Below are positions 1 to 10,851 of a stretch of DNA of 31,168 nucleotides, piece by piece (within the stretch, counting starts at the first letter, position 1; the number at the start of each line of letters is the position of its first letter). The notes below the pieces were generated by a model. It was not told where the DNA came from. It made no database searches and was given only the letters and a program-made list of their open reading frames with translations. Position numbers and translations under genes: made by a program. The stretch lies in contig KN880702.1 in assembly GCA_000934385.1 (NCBI GenBank), positions 1-31,168 on the forward strand, given 5' to 3'. Source of the stretch: Cylindrobasidium torrendii FP15055 ss-10 (Eukaryota > Basidiomycota > Agaricomycetes > Agaricales > Physalacriaceae).

Positions 1-712
1 AAATCCATTCGGTGGCAAAATCGAGTAGTACCCGGTATATTGGGATTGTTATGCATAAGAGGACTGATTTTTCGCTACTACATGAGCTGAATACTCCTTT
101 ACTTGTATGAAAACCATTTATCTGGGCAGTAAAGTCAATGGGGACAGTAGCCTCGACATCGATTGTGTGCCCCGCCAACCTTCTGATGATCCTTTGATCG
201 GCATCTCGGCATGCTTTTGGGCCCTTCGCTGGAGCCTGGCGGGGGGAGCGTCATGGCATTGATGGCATAGATCAATGCCATCACAGGCGCCACTGTTTCA
301 TTGCCCCGCCATTTTTGTATCATCCCTCTGGGTAGCGAAATAAATGCAGAAAAAATTACTGTGTCCTGAGAGCCATTATAACATAAATGTCCCGGGATAT
401 CGAGGGTTTACACGGTATCGCTAAGGTGTTATGGCCGGATCGAGCTGGCTGTTTCATATCCGGGGCCAGGATAGTACCACCTTAGCTTTTAAGGTTCCGG
501 CAAGACAGTAATTTGAGTGGAATTGAGATGAAAATAGAGCTCGAGCGGAAAACGTATCACTTACTAGGTGGCACTTGCATCTGATTTAATGTGTGGCTTG
601 TAAGTGGTTTGCGACTGTGCTTGTCATGGAGGGACGCGGCGTGCGACTAACACCGCGTCGATCAGATCACTAACTCGCGGTTTGTCCGTCACTCCGCCAT
701 CTTGCAGCATTT
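1..712. other. intergenic, no gene seen
   Basis: No reading frame with coding character or fungal splice signals was found on either strand. Two inverted repeats stand out: a perfect 11-bp pair (253-263 with 271-281, 7-bp loop) and an imperfect stem bounded by CTAAGGTG/CACCTTAG (421-485). The last part is presumably the promoter of the F-box gene that starts at 713. Confidence 0.5.
253..281. repeat. 11-bp perfect inverted repeat
   Basis: ATGGCATTGAT at 253-263 is the exact reverse complement of ATCAATGCCAT at 271-281, with a 7-base loop between them. No gene is close enough to call it a terminator. Function unknown. Confidence 0.6.
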
Positions 713-2618
713 ATGGCTACGCGCACTGCAGAATTTTCCCCACGACTGGATCAGCTGCCATACGACGTATTTCTCGCGATTACGTTCTTTTTAGACATCC
801 CCGACGTCTACAACATTTCCCTCGTGCGTGCCAATGATCCATCGCATTATGACTTCTAATTCACTACATTAGACTTGCAAAGGCCTCCGCGGATTCATAA
901 ATACAAAACCAATCTTCCGCATACAGGCGGCGAAACTTCTGGCACATTGTCGACCGTTACCACTCAAGGGGTTTAATCAAATATCGGACCTCTCGAGACC
1001 TGAGCTAGCTGCTGCCGTCACTAGAACTCACCGGACATTCACTGCACTTCAAACTCGCGGTCCCCGACCACTTAAAGGTGTTCTCTCTCGCCGCGCGCTC
1101 TCAAGATGCTCCTTCCTCGACGCGACCGAACCAGAGGCTGCCGTAGGCGTCAGGAGCTGGTACCGCACCCTCAGGCTTCCGATGGAAAATGAAGACTATA
1201 TCGACTGGTTCAGCACTATTACCTCCAAATACGTCCTATGCTCTACCAAGAAGGGAACCCTATACTGCCAGAATATTGAAACCAGTCGTTTGGACGGAGC
1301 CTGGACGCTCGGGTACGAGTGGGAGCTTTGGAAATGCAAGGTCGATCTGGAGAGGCGTAGGTCCATCATTATAATGGCAGACAAGGTTGATTACGAGTGC
1401 GCGTTCTCCCTCGCTGCTGGATTGGCTTTCCTGACGCACCCTCTAGATCAGACAATTACCACACATTTAACCCGCTGGTGAACTGGGGCATTGCTGAAAT
1501 CCAGTTCCCAGGGCCAGGCGATAATTCCATTCCCGAGTTTTTCGAGGTCGCGAGGTTTGCTACCCGCGGCCTCACGATGAACGTCTTTATCCTGGACCAA
1601 ACCACACGCACCATCGCCTTTCTTTGCATGCTAAACCATCACAATGCGCAACACGATATGCTAGCAGGAACTCTGGGCCTCCTCTTTATACCTGACTGGG
1701 AAAAGCCTGGACATGTATATATCGACACTGGTATTGACACTGTGAGGGATCCCCGTGTAGTTAGGCATTGACATGCACTGAAAGATGTTGCAGAACCTCA
1801 ATTCGGGATGGACTTGTGTGCTACTACCTGCACACAAGAGACTGGTCTTGATACACCACGAAGACGCACCTCAATTAACGCAGTACGTTTACCCCCTAGA
1901 TTTGCTCAAGCCATATATGAGCCATTCGACTGGCATCCCGGCTACCTCGGCCCTCGTACGACCAGTATCCATAGTCCGACGGGAATTCCTCATCTTCATT
2001 TTCGACTCCACAGCACCCAAAATGCACGTCTCGCTTGTCCCTGCCACCTCCCCGCTCAATCCATATCCGAGCGTCGAATGGCCAGCCGAATGCTCGTACT
2101 TCCTTCGACAGTGGTGGCCCCAACTAGAAAAGAGCGAGTGGACGAGTAGCGGCGTCGCGCTCCTCACACAGCAGCGCCGCGACGATATTGCGCCCCAACA
2201 ACAACGCAACACACTCGTCCAATACTACTTCGATGTCCCCACCACCACCTCGACGCCCGGAGAACCGACAGTCACTGCTGGCCGTCCCTTGCATATGTGG
2301 CACATCCATACAGATTTCGTTATTGCATGCATCAAGGACCATACGGCAGACGCAGAGGAGGAAGACAACCGGCCGCTCATCGCGGTGGACTTTGGCGTGG
2401 CGGTGTGGCTTGAACACCAGGGAGATTCTCTCGTGCTGTCCTTCGCGACCTTCCCAGAGGTGGACGCATCGACGCCGGAAGGATGCGAGGTACATCAGCT
2501 CGCCACACCGCCAGAACTGGATCTAGCAGAGGTAGAGAGTTTGACTATAGACCAAAGCCATATGGCGGTCATTGTTTGTCTATCCGATGGAGAGGTTTAT
2601 GTCCTGTGCTACGAGTGA
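713..2618 (+). CDS. F-box domain protein (four exons)
   Basis: Likely substrate-recognition subunit of an SCF (SKP1-cullin-F-box) ubiquitin ligase. Exons: 713-823, 873-1396, 1447-1741, 1794-2618; about 584 aa. The F-box is residues ~15-42, with LPYDVFLAITFFLDIPDVYN followed across intron 1 by a TCKGL segment, the usual end of helix 3. Intron 2 (1397-1446) has a CTGAC branch point. Intron 3 begins with GTGAGG at 1742 and its acceptor is CAG at 1793; an AAG at 1784 would add three residues. The remaining ~540 residues resemble the long, poorly conserved C-terminal region typical of Agaricomycete F-box proteins and end in a short beta-rich stretch; I see no LRR or canonical WD motif. F-box genes are strongly expanded in this fungal group, so the target cannot be guessed. 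The start is the first ATG just before the F-box. Confidence 0.85.
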
Positions 2619-4170
2619 GGGCGTTGGGGTAGCAGTTTGGTGTTATCTGTGAGGACAGTCAATTTTTTTCTGTAGATTATTTACTTATTACAGCTCTACA
2701 TAATGTTAACTATTTTGTTGGGTAGATGTTTTATTCATGCCTTAGCATCTGCTGATTGACAGCAAACCTCGGAGAACATAGATCTCTGCACGGCACAATA
2801 CCAGTACTGAAAAGGGACATGGATTTTGACACGACATTAGGATATTGCAGACAAGAGGACGCGGGTTCATTTGTGGAAGGTAAGGCTACGGCACCAAGAG
2901 ACAAAACACAACTCAAAGTCCGGAGCCAGGACAATATTAGGGTATATCGCACAAGTGCGGGGGAAAGTACGAAAGAGTCGACACAGTATACGCTGTGACG
3001 CCGGACTAGAAGCAAAATCAACATAGCAAACCAATCTCGGTATGAACTGACTGCCCCGCCCCAAACTCTCAGAGGCGAAGGCTCGTCAGCATTCGTCGCG
3101 GAGAGTTTGGCATGGGATAGCCAAAGCAAACCGACTTTCACGAGCAAATGACCATCAATCCAGCGCGTATGTGCAGACTTGTAGGTACCTATCACTGAAG
3201 GTGGTGAGTATAGATGTCTGGCACACGGACTAGAAAATGGCACTTATCTTTTTCTAGAGGCAGCTCCAGTGGTGGCCTAAACAAAGGTGCATCAGCATAG
3301 TAAACCTAGAGTTTCGCAATGAGGACTAGCTGGTCGATGCCAAACTGGGTGAAACGAGGTTCGTCAACCCCATCATCACTCGTCAGGTTGACCTCGACCA
3401 GCAGAGGAGAGAACGCAGGAGCAACACTTATCTTTTCAAGTGAGTGTAGAGTATCGACTGACAATTGAAGGGGAGAAAAGTCAGCACTGCTTTGCAGCAA
3501 GAGGTGGCATTCGAAATCAAGTTCACGTCGGAAAAAGTTCGTCAACTCTCTCGTCCATGAGCTCGACACCAAACGGCCGCGGACAGAAATAACTCATCTT
3601 TTGCGACAAGACACCTCAGTGAAAGACGGGAGGCGCATGGAGATTGACATGTGGGATAGAAAAGAGAAGTCAGGAATTTAATCATCGTCGAGAATCTGAC
3701 GAGCTCGTACTTGGGCCTACAGGGAAGGAGATTCGTCAACCTTCCTCCCTGTATGCTCAAATACGAGCGTTCAGAGGTTGAGAGTGGACGTACGTAGATA
3801 GCACATAGCGAAACGGAGAAGAAAAGGCACAAGGACGAGCTCAGCTTCACGAGAGGTGCAATGACTACAGAAAAAGAGGGGTCAGAACGCGTCGCTCAAG
3901 CGGGGGCTAGCGCGAAGAAAGGCCCTAAAGCAGCGAGGCTCGTCAGCGCCGCCGTTCCAGGGCCAAAGTTCGGCAGCCTCCAGACTGGGGAGGGGGGGAG
4001 ACGAGGGACTCGAGATGCAGTGGGAGGAGGATCGCGATGCAAGGGCTAGTAGGGGTCGACCAGCGAGACCATCTTAAGGGGTTGTTGGTGAGCACGAGCG
4101 TAGGAGATGAGATAAATCTTAGCGTACACAGGAAGCCGATACACCTCAACGTCGGGCGTATCTTGCGAGC
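2619..4170. other. long intergenic region with degenerate motif recurrence
   Basis: Open frames exist on the minus strand (2731-3243, 3306-3572, 3542-3850), but their start codons, splice sites and composition do not combine into a convincing gene. A motif reading YTCGTCARC on the plus strand recurs near 3081, 3360, 3537, 3731 and 3939; on the minus strand it encodes V/A-D-E in one frame. A second motif, CACTTATCTTTT or a variant of it, recurs near 3241, 3426 and 3592. This may be a decayed repeat or an unrecognised multi-exon gene on the minus strand. Confidence 0.4.
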
Positions 4171-4514
4171 TCAGTCCAAGTTGAACGCAACACTGTCCCT
4201 CGAGCGCAAGCGCGCTTCTGGAATCTCTGTGCGAGACACGACACGAAGCATCTTTTTGAATGCACGGTGCCTACGACGATAGAGCGTTAGGGATTTAATC
4301 GAGGAAGTGACTCTCAGTCGGCTTACATGCTGCTAGGAGCGCGCACAGAGGTGGAAACAGGCTCAACGGGGGCTACAAAGTACCTCGGACCAGAAGTTGG
4401 GTTGGCAACATCGGCGTCGGTGGCTTCGCGTGAGAATATAATGGTTCCAGCGGGCAGCGGCAAGCTAATAAGGATGCGGCACTGAACGCAGGTGGATCCG
4501 TGAAGGCAGACCAT
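4171..4514 (-). CDS. small orphan protein (two exons)
   Basis: Predicted 95-aa protein, not recognised. Exon 1 is 4514-4327 and exon 2 is 4270-4171. The intron (4326-4271, 56 nt) has a strong GTAAGC donor, a CCCTAAC branch sequence and a GTCGTAG acceptor, and the frame is kept. Upstream of the ATG the coding strand is very pyrimidine-rich (about 4515-4590), the pattern usual for leaders of expressed fungal genes. The N-terminal half has a hydrophobic patch after two cysteines; the C-terminal third is basic (several Lys/Arg around HRAFKKMLR). No domain is visible. It could also be the 5' part of a larger gene whose later exons I could not join. The evidence is splice quality and leader composition, not homology. 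Confidence 0.4.
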
Positions 4515-5091
4515 GATGATAGGTAGGAAAGGTTGGTAGGGGGTAGGGGTAGATAGTGTGTGGTAGTGGTAGGTAGAAGGAAAGGCGGGGAAGGACCATT
4601 CGACCTGAGGACACGGCTTAAGACCGTTTTCGCCCAGGGGTCAGTTCAGAGCGTTCTCACGGTCACCTGATGTCGAGGCGGACTGCGGGAGGGGGTATTA
4701 GTCTCAAGGAAAACGGTGGTCCCCTGTTTCTCTGCTTGCGCCTCATTGAACTTTGAAGGCAATGAGAATATTCTCAGCAGACTCATGGATAGTAACACCA
4801 ACACATACCTATCGTTGGCTATGTCGACTACCCGTGCTCAAGCTCAAGCTCATGCCCATGTCCATGTCCAACAAGCGTCCACTGCAATTTCGATGTAAGT
4901 ACGTATATGCTACAAAGTCAGCACTATGAATGGCGAAAAATTCCATCGCCGCGCGCCGGGAATCTCAACAGAAGTCGGGTTTGCGCGAAGTTAGTCTATG
5001 TGTATGAATATATGCAACAATAAGAAAACGAATAGTGTGAATCAAACACCCCAGTAGCCAACAACTATGACAATCTGCAACGGACACCGGC
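4515..5091. other. intergenic: pyrimidine-rich leader and hexamer repeat
   Basis: 4515-4590 is strongly G/A-rich on the plus strand and is the likely leader/promoter of the minus-strand orphan gene. Further right is a six-unit hexamer repeat (4836-4871). An open frame from the ATG at 4785 ends at a good GTAAGT donor (4895), so a short plus-strand exon is possible, but no partner exon was found. The end of this stretch is 3' flank of the NAD kinase gene. Confidence 0.4.
4836..4871 (+). repeat. six-unit degenerate hexamer tandem repeat
   Basis: Six consecutive 6-bp units (GCTCAA, GCTCAA, GCTCAT, GCCCAT, GTCCAT, GTCCAA), each a single change from its neighbour apart from the first, identical pair. 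In the open plus frame this would read alternating A/V and Q/H dipeptides. It is a small variable-number repeat candidate. Confidence 0.7.
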
Positions 5092-7943
5092 TTACGAGTC
5101 ATTATCACTCGCGCTAGTACTGCTATCGCTATCGTCATGCCCCCATACTGCAAATGTACGGTGCCCCGTGTCCCTCGAACGCGACCGTGCTGATGGTCTA
5201 TGCCTGGGGTGGTTTGCTGTCGGTGTCACCGCCGCCTCGCCATCCAGGTCCCTGTCCACTGGTATCCGGCTCTTTCCACTCAACCTCCTTGGAGAGTGCA
5301 GATCGTCGCGAGCACCCAACCGTCCATTCACATCTGTGTCCAGGTCAAAGCCTACGTGGTTAGATGGTCGTCCACCGTGAGGTATGTTCGGTCCAGTGAA
5401 GCGTCCAGGGGTTTGGATGCCTGACCGAGTGCCCTCGCTGGGAGTCCGGGTCAACGACGCCGAAAACGGTCGAGGGGACTTCTTCAGTGCTGACTCGGTC
5501 AAAGCGCGGTGCAGCATTCCTTCCTCGAGCATTTCCTTCGCCTTTGCTTCTGCGACTTTCTCGGCCGCTTTCGATACACCATGGACCGGCTGTGCAGCGG
5601 ATTCAGGTGAGGAGTCATCGATATCGAACTTGTCCTCTTCCTCTTCCTCATCGTCGTCCGAAACCTCGTCTTCTTCTTCATCCCCCAAATCTTCCTCCGG
5701 CACAGCTGGAGTGACAGTCCCAGATCGTGCCTTCCTCTTCTTTGGTTTGGCCGGGCCCTCTTCAACAACCACGAACGACTTTTGACGCTCTCGCTCGTTC
5801 CATTTGAGTGTACGTGAAATGGCATGGAACCAATCCGTTGACTGTTTGTCGGCACAAACGGTTGGGAAAGGATATTTCGAGGCAGTCACTTTGATATGAT
5901 CGCCCTCTGTGTGTGTGTTAGTCGACGATGCCATCTAAATGAAGGAGGGAGCACACGTTTGAGTTCGACTCGGCCACGTCCATCGAACGATGCCCATGCC
6001 GTGCTCCTTGAATTGTATGGGACGCAAATGCGCAATTCCATGCTATCTGGAAGGAGCATTGGCCGGAAAGATAGAGTGTGAGGGCAAATCGGGGTGATAA
6101 GAAGGGCAGGGATTTCTGGGTGTACGAGAGATCCACCAGCGGACAGCTAAAATCAAGGTGAACTTTGGCGAATGCGTGTGATGGTTATTCCACATACGGA
6201 GTATGCCGTTGAACCTGTAGGTGTAGAAACCGTAAGCCCATCGGCTTGCACAGTAGTCATATGGTCCTCATCGCCTAAGGAATATAAGCGAAGTTGCACA
6301 GATATGAATCTAGAAACGCACCAAACAGCTCTAGCTGGCTGACGTAGGGACTTGGGCCACGATCAACGACAAGATCATTCAGCACCTCGAACGTCTCGAC
6401 TGGTCGTGTTGTGAAGCACATGATTTCCCTGTCCTTGGACGGCTTTGCGCTTTCATTTGAGATACCGCCACTCCAACCACCCTCGACTGCTTCCCAGCCG
6501 CCTTTTTCGACGTTCTTCATGAGTATCTCGCCTGTGTCACCCTTCTTTACTGCCTTGCGCCGCTTGTGCTCATGCGCGGTAGCACGGTAGACTGTGCATG
6601 TAAAGCGCATGCGGAGATTGACGCGAATGCCATTGTCGAGAACAGAGTCCATGACTGACTGATGGTCGGCGAAATCGAAGTTGGTTAAGAAACCCAGAGA
6701 TCCGAGGGCAAATGGAAGGACGGGGGGAACAATACGTTGGAACAACCATGATGTGAAGAGGACAGTTCCATCACCGCCGAGCTAAAGATGTTATCAGTAT
6801 GTTGGTGATGGGTATTGTATGTAGACACGCACCGTCACGACGAAATCAAAGAGCTGAGGGCTCTGGCTGCACATTTCACTCGTCCAATATCGTAGCTGAC
6901 CCTCCTCTTGCGGTAAGTTGAATTCACTGTCGCTCTTGGTGAAATGCATGGATGCCATAGAGGAAAGCGATGTGGTACTGGATGTACGCCGGCGAGGGAA
7001 TGGCGTAAAGAGCTCAGGGTGGTCGTGTTCAATTCCATCAGCATCAAAGCGGCGTGAATGCCGTAGCTGCTTGTCGACATAGACAATCGGGCCGCGCGAT
7101 TGCCCATGGCGAGGGCGCAGCATGAGATATAGAGCCAGTTGGCGAGTGAGTTTGATCAGACGATTGTCGCGCGCCTTTGTGACGATGAGGATGCTTTGGA
7201 TATTCGATTTGACGCGCGCGCGGCCTGGGTGCGATGAGCCGTGTTATTACTAAATGGCATAGCTGCTTACCGAGTTGTTTGCTCATTTCGCGGACGCTGA
7301 CCGCAGTCTCGGCGAGCTGCTTGGTGAGACTGCCGCCATTGCACTCGTCGTCTTCTTCGTTGCTTGTGAATACTGAGCCACCGCCTGACGTCGGAGAGGA
7401 GTCTGCGGTGCTTGGCCCACTGTACGGCTCGCGTCCATTGCGCTGGAGAGATGGGGCTACGCCCACTTCGCCGAGGATAGTGTTCTGCTTGTTGCGCAGC
7501 CAGTCCGTGAGAGACGCTCCCTGGTCGAGATGGGAATGCACGAAGCACGGCGACCGGGCAGGTTCATCTGAATGACCGTTCATGACAGCAGCGGTCCTGG
7601 AGCCTGTGGAAGATGCGATGGGCATCGATGCTGACGTCGCCGATGAGACCGTCGTGGGGACGATGACGGGTACGGGGCCTCCGTTGGTTTTTGGTGCTGC
7701 TGGTGATACCGACGAGTCTACGACGATGTCTTGGTAATTGCTATTGCGATCAAGGACGAGTGAGGATGGGCGAGAGACGCTGCCGAGCCGGCTTGTTTTG
7801 CGCACAAGGGCTGGTGCAGAAGCCTTGGACACGATGGGATCCGGCATTGGGCTCGTTGGTGGTGTTGAGAAAGTGTCGTCGGCGTCGGGAGACAAAAGGC
7901 CATTGTAATTAAGCTGTCGGCTTGTGGGGTTCATTGCCGCCAT
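5092..7943 (-). CDS. UTR1: NAD kinase (ATP-NAD kinase), six exons
   Basis: Phosphorylates NAD(H) to NADP(H). Exons: 7943-7271, 7224-6833, 6781-6322, 6274-6198, 6146-5957, 5906-5092; all introns are 46-51 nt and total coding length gives 868 aa. The catalytic GGDGT motif is residues 357-361, formed right after the exon 2/3 junction; the second signature, [13 protein letters not shown], is residues 522-534 and continues into LSAGG across intron 4. [16 protein letters not shown] and STDWF are the conserved end of the catalytic domain. Unusual parts are a ~220-residue low-complexity Ser/Thr/Pro-rich N-terminus and a ~220-residue C-terminal tail with a dense Asp/Glu tract, which could mediate regulation or localisation. 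No mitochondrial presequence is evident, so a cytosolic enzyme of the UTR1 type is more likely than POS5. An ATG inside intron 5 (5934) is not the start. Two ATGs, 7943 and 7934, are possible starts. Confidence 0.93.
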
Positions 7944-8652
7944 ATAGGTCTCGACCGTCTAGGCCAGAGAAGTTCCAAGGGAGCAAAAAAGTGCGAGTGG
8001 TGGGCAGACGAGGAATGGCCAGTCTTATTTGGTTCCCCGTGATGGTCGTTGTATTGTATGTAATTGTAAAGCAACATCAGATCTGCGTGTAAGCCCGGCG
8101 TAACCGCTTTCCGTGCTCCCGGCATAATGTAAAAGAGCACTGATTTGTGATGTTTCTGAGCCACCATATTCTCCAAATTTTGCAATCTGTCATGGCCAAA
8201 TCTCTGCTCTAGTCCTGCTCATCTACTCTCGCAATGCTGCAGACATTGGCAGACTATCGTGCGCCACAAGCCTTAAATTGAATGCCTGAACAGGTACGAA
8301 CGCGTTGCTATACAACCTGAATCCAACCAGTGCACTGCATATCAGCAAAAGATGCCTGTGGCTTGAATATGAACCTGAACGTTGCTGGCAACCGCACAAG
8401 CAACGATAGCCTTCTTATAATTAGCGCCCAGCTTCCCATTCTGGCAAACACATCCCAGGCTGTAAGAACCTCCGAATCATGTCTTCCAAGTATATGGCAG
8501 GATCATTATGAGTTCGAACTTACTTGCTGCAAGTCGCAGCGACTGCGAATCTTGAAGCTTGATCCCGAATTGGCCCTACAACGCTTCCACGTCCTAATAA
8601 CACCAATTTCCAAACGAGATGGAATTCACCGCACCCTACAAAGGTCTACAGC
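7944..8652. other. intergenic between NAD kinase promoter and AIM41 3' end
   Basis: The left part is promoter/leader of the NAD kinase gene and the right part is the 3' flank of the AIM41-like gene. An open frame at 8330-8734 on the plus strand overlaps the last AIM41 exon antisense and has no coding signature. Nothing else is seen. Confidence 0.5.
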
Positions 8653-9385
8653 TCATGCCTTGCTGGCCCAAATCTTCTCCAGGACCTCGTTCACGGTCTT
8701 GGAAAGCACATCTCCTTGGTCAGTCTTTTCGTAGAAGGCCTTCATGACCTTGCCTTTTCCTTTGGCATCTGTCACTCCAGTCTCTGCAATGGCAGCGCGT
8801 AACCGCTGTTCAATCTCTTCCGCAGACAGCAAAGGCGGTAAGAATGATTCAAGGATTTCCGCCTCCCGAGTCTCCTTCTCGGCAAGTTCAGGACGGTTCC
8901 CTTCAATGTATTGTGCCGCGGTTTGTGTCTGCGCCCGTGAGCGAAAGATGTTGTGAACCAGAAGTTGGACGCACACGCTGGGTGATAGCTTTGCGCACGA
9001 GTGCAACTACGGCGCCATTGGGAAGGGTACCCTTGAGCTTGTCAGAGGCGTATACCTGCGAGAGGACACCCTAACGAATCTTCAAGACCCATGCAGGCTT
9101 CACAAGCGAACAGACAAACTCGTAATGCTGTAGACTGGAGCGAGTCCTTATTCTGCACAAAATATAGTCAGGAAATGTTGTGAACGTCAAGCATAACACG
9201 CACCTTCATAGCCGTCTTTACCCCAGCCATAAGCTTGTCGCGTACCAAAGCTTCTCCAGAGTCAATGCAACACCTTCAACATCCATTCATTACGCACGCG
9301 TAGCCTCCGCTGTTGTGCTGTAGAGCCTGGACGCGCATAGAGGACGCGTCGCGAGTTTGAACGCGCGGAATGAAGTGGAGGCCAT
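8653..9385 (-). CDS. AIM41: AIM41-like mitochondrial GatB/YqeY-domain protein, five exons
   Basis: Member of the YqeY/AIM41 family, related to the tRNA-binding tail of GatB amidotransferase subunits; its precise role is not settled, and the fungal proteins are mitochondrial. Exons: 9385-9298, 9253-9204, 9152-9120, 9055-8975, 8928-8653; the reading frame holds through four introns and gives 175 aa. The first ~25 residues (MASTSFRAFKLATRPLCASR) are basic, hydroxylated and free of acids, a typical mitochondrial presequence. Visible family features are the LRDKLK-like helix (LVRDKLMAGVKTAMK), NKDSLQSTALR, the Q-x-x-x-x-Y-x-x-G-N/R-P-E-L-A-E-K-E helix and the AEILESFLPPLLS segment, in family order. 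Exon 3 is only 33 nt. It is transcribed away from the queuosine salvage gene, with 114 bp between start codons. Confidence 0.88.
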
Positions 9386-9499
9386 GGTCGGGAAAAGCAG
9401 CGAACTGGACAGGTGACGTCAATATTCACTTTCGCTATTGAGCCCGTCACGCGTTACGCGTCCGAAATCAAATCAATTCCAGCTAACCCCAGAACCACC
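9386..9499. promoter_or_regulatory. bidirectional promoter between AIM41-like and QNG1-like genes
   Basis: Only 114 bp separate the two divergent start codons. No TATA box is evident. The segment contains CGTCACGCG and ACGCGTCCG-type GC-rich motifs that could bind shared factors. A shared promoter is inferred from spacing alone. Confidence 0.55.
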
Positions 9500-10851
9500 A
9501 TGTCCAATTTCCCAGCGTCTGGAACCTACATAAACTCAGTACGCGAATCGTCGCGTCGCGCGCGCACCAGTGCTGGAATCAAGGTCGGATTTGTATGGCA
9601 AGATATTCGGCATTCACTCATCCTTTGATCCTCTAGATTACAGATGAAGCTGTAGCGCGCCTCCTACAATCACCAGCCTTTACTGGATCCTTTGCAGACG
9701 TTTCCAAAAACCATGGATTAGCTCTACCCCTCAAATTCTCCTCCCCCCTCGCAGAGCTCAATGTGATTTCTATTCTGTCGCTTTTGAACTTTGGCTCTGG
9801 TTGGCGTATTCCTTTGCACAAGGCGACCGGACGCGGTGCTTGGGACTCCATTCGCGCATTTGTGTTGGGCTTGTATCTTGTATCGACTACCGGGGAGGGA
9901 GATTTAGTTTCAGCCAGGGGCATGCAGACCATCGATGCAAGCAAAGTGGCCGAACTTCTGGGCGTTAGCATACATGAAGAAAGGCCTCATGAATCAATTC
10001 CAGGGATAACAGTTGGCACCCTGGGCGGTCCAATGTATGATTACTGCCAGAAGATTGTCGGCGTCCTCACAGAAACTGGAAATATCCTGGTCAATGCTGG
10101 ATATCCGGATCTGGGAACATTGGTCGCTCAGGCTCTTGAAGAGGGTGCAAAAGTGAAGGATACCAAAGCCGATGCTGACTCTGAGGTCATTCTTGAACGT
10201 GTAAGCCGTCAGTTTTCCGGTCTCTTCTTGTCGTAATCAACGACTCGTAGCTCGTCAAAGCTATTCCAGGGTTCCAGGACATGTCAACTTTCCAGGGCGA
10301 ACGTATGGAAATCCTGCTATATTTTCACGATAATACTCAATGTGGACGTAGCCGTATATTGCTTCAAGAAGGCATTATTTCTTATCAACGCAATCCGCGT
10401 TCGATTCGGCTCGACATCCCCTCCGTTCCCCCTTCCAGCGTCCACCAGCGATCTGCCGATATTCAGCGACAATGTCATACCCTCCATACTGGTACATCTC
10501 GGGGTCGTCGACCTCTCGGCGTCACCTTTGTTCGACGGCGTATTTCCTGGCGCTCAAGAACGAGTCGCATCGTTGCTGGCTGCTCCGGTGGCAGCCGAAA
10601 CCGAAGGCGTACCCGCCAACAAGAAAGAGGGACCCATCCTTAGTCTGGAGCAGTCGTTCGTTCTTCGAGCGGCCGCCATTGACGCATGCGAAATACTTGT
10701 CGAGGCAGCACGGAATTCGGATACAGCACCGGAATGGGTGAGAACGCTCACGCTGAGTGATTTGGACGCTTGGTTGTGGCAAGTAGCGAAAGACCGTGCA
10801 GACTTCAGACGACTTGAACGTTTTGTAGACAGGGATACAGTGTACTTTTAG
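9500..10851 (+). CDS. QNG1: queuosine salvage protein (DUF2419, queuosine 5'-phosphate N-glycosylase family)
   Basis: Releases queuine base from queuosine 5'-phosphate so that tRNA-guanine transglycosylase can reuse it; fungi cannot make queuine. Exons: 9500-9583, 9637-10200, 10251-10302, 10352-10851, 399 aa. Recognised from the long conserved block NFGSGWRIPLHKATGRGAWD (residues ~79-98) followed by IRAFVLGLYL and SARGMQTI, and a C-terminal half with the VYCFKKALFL...DLPIFSDNVIPSILVHLGVVD order of the family. Intron 1 is the weak point: the donor used here is GTCGGA at 9584, but GTATGG at 9593 is in the same phase and would add three residues (VGF). Other introns have canonical borders. It is divergent to AIM41 and could share its promoter; the biological link, if any, would be mitochondrial and cytosolic tRNA function. 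Confidence 0.9.

Noticed and set aside
2731..3243. 170-aa minus-strand open frame
   Set aside because: No domain, no leader or splice signals and an odd mix of hydrophobic and basic residues; probably chance.
3542..3850. 102-aa minus-strand frame with a signal-peptide-like start
   Set aside because: It begins at GTG, not ATG, and no upstream exon with an ATG joins it in frame.
4716..4898. 60-aa plus-strand frame with alternating A/V-Q/H dipeptides
   Set aside because: The pattern comes from a DNA hexamer repeat. A GTAAGT donor follows, but no partner exon or domain was found, so it is not called as a gene.
5907..5934. Start of the last NAD kinase exon at the ATG at 5934 as a separate 280-aa protein
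   Set aside because: The segment 5907-5956 is an intron (GTGTGC donor, CGACTAAC branch, ACACAG acceptor); the frame continues from the upstream catalytic exons.
8330..8734. 134-aa plus-strand open frame
   Set aside because: Antisense to the final exon of the AIM41-like gene, with no domain or splice context.
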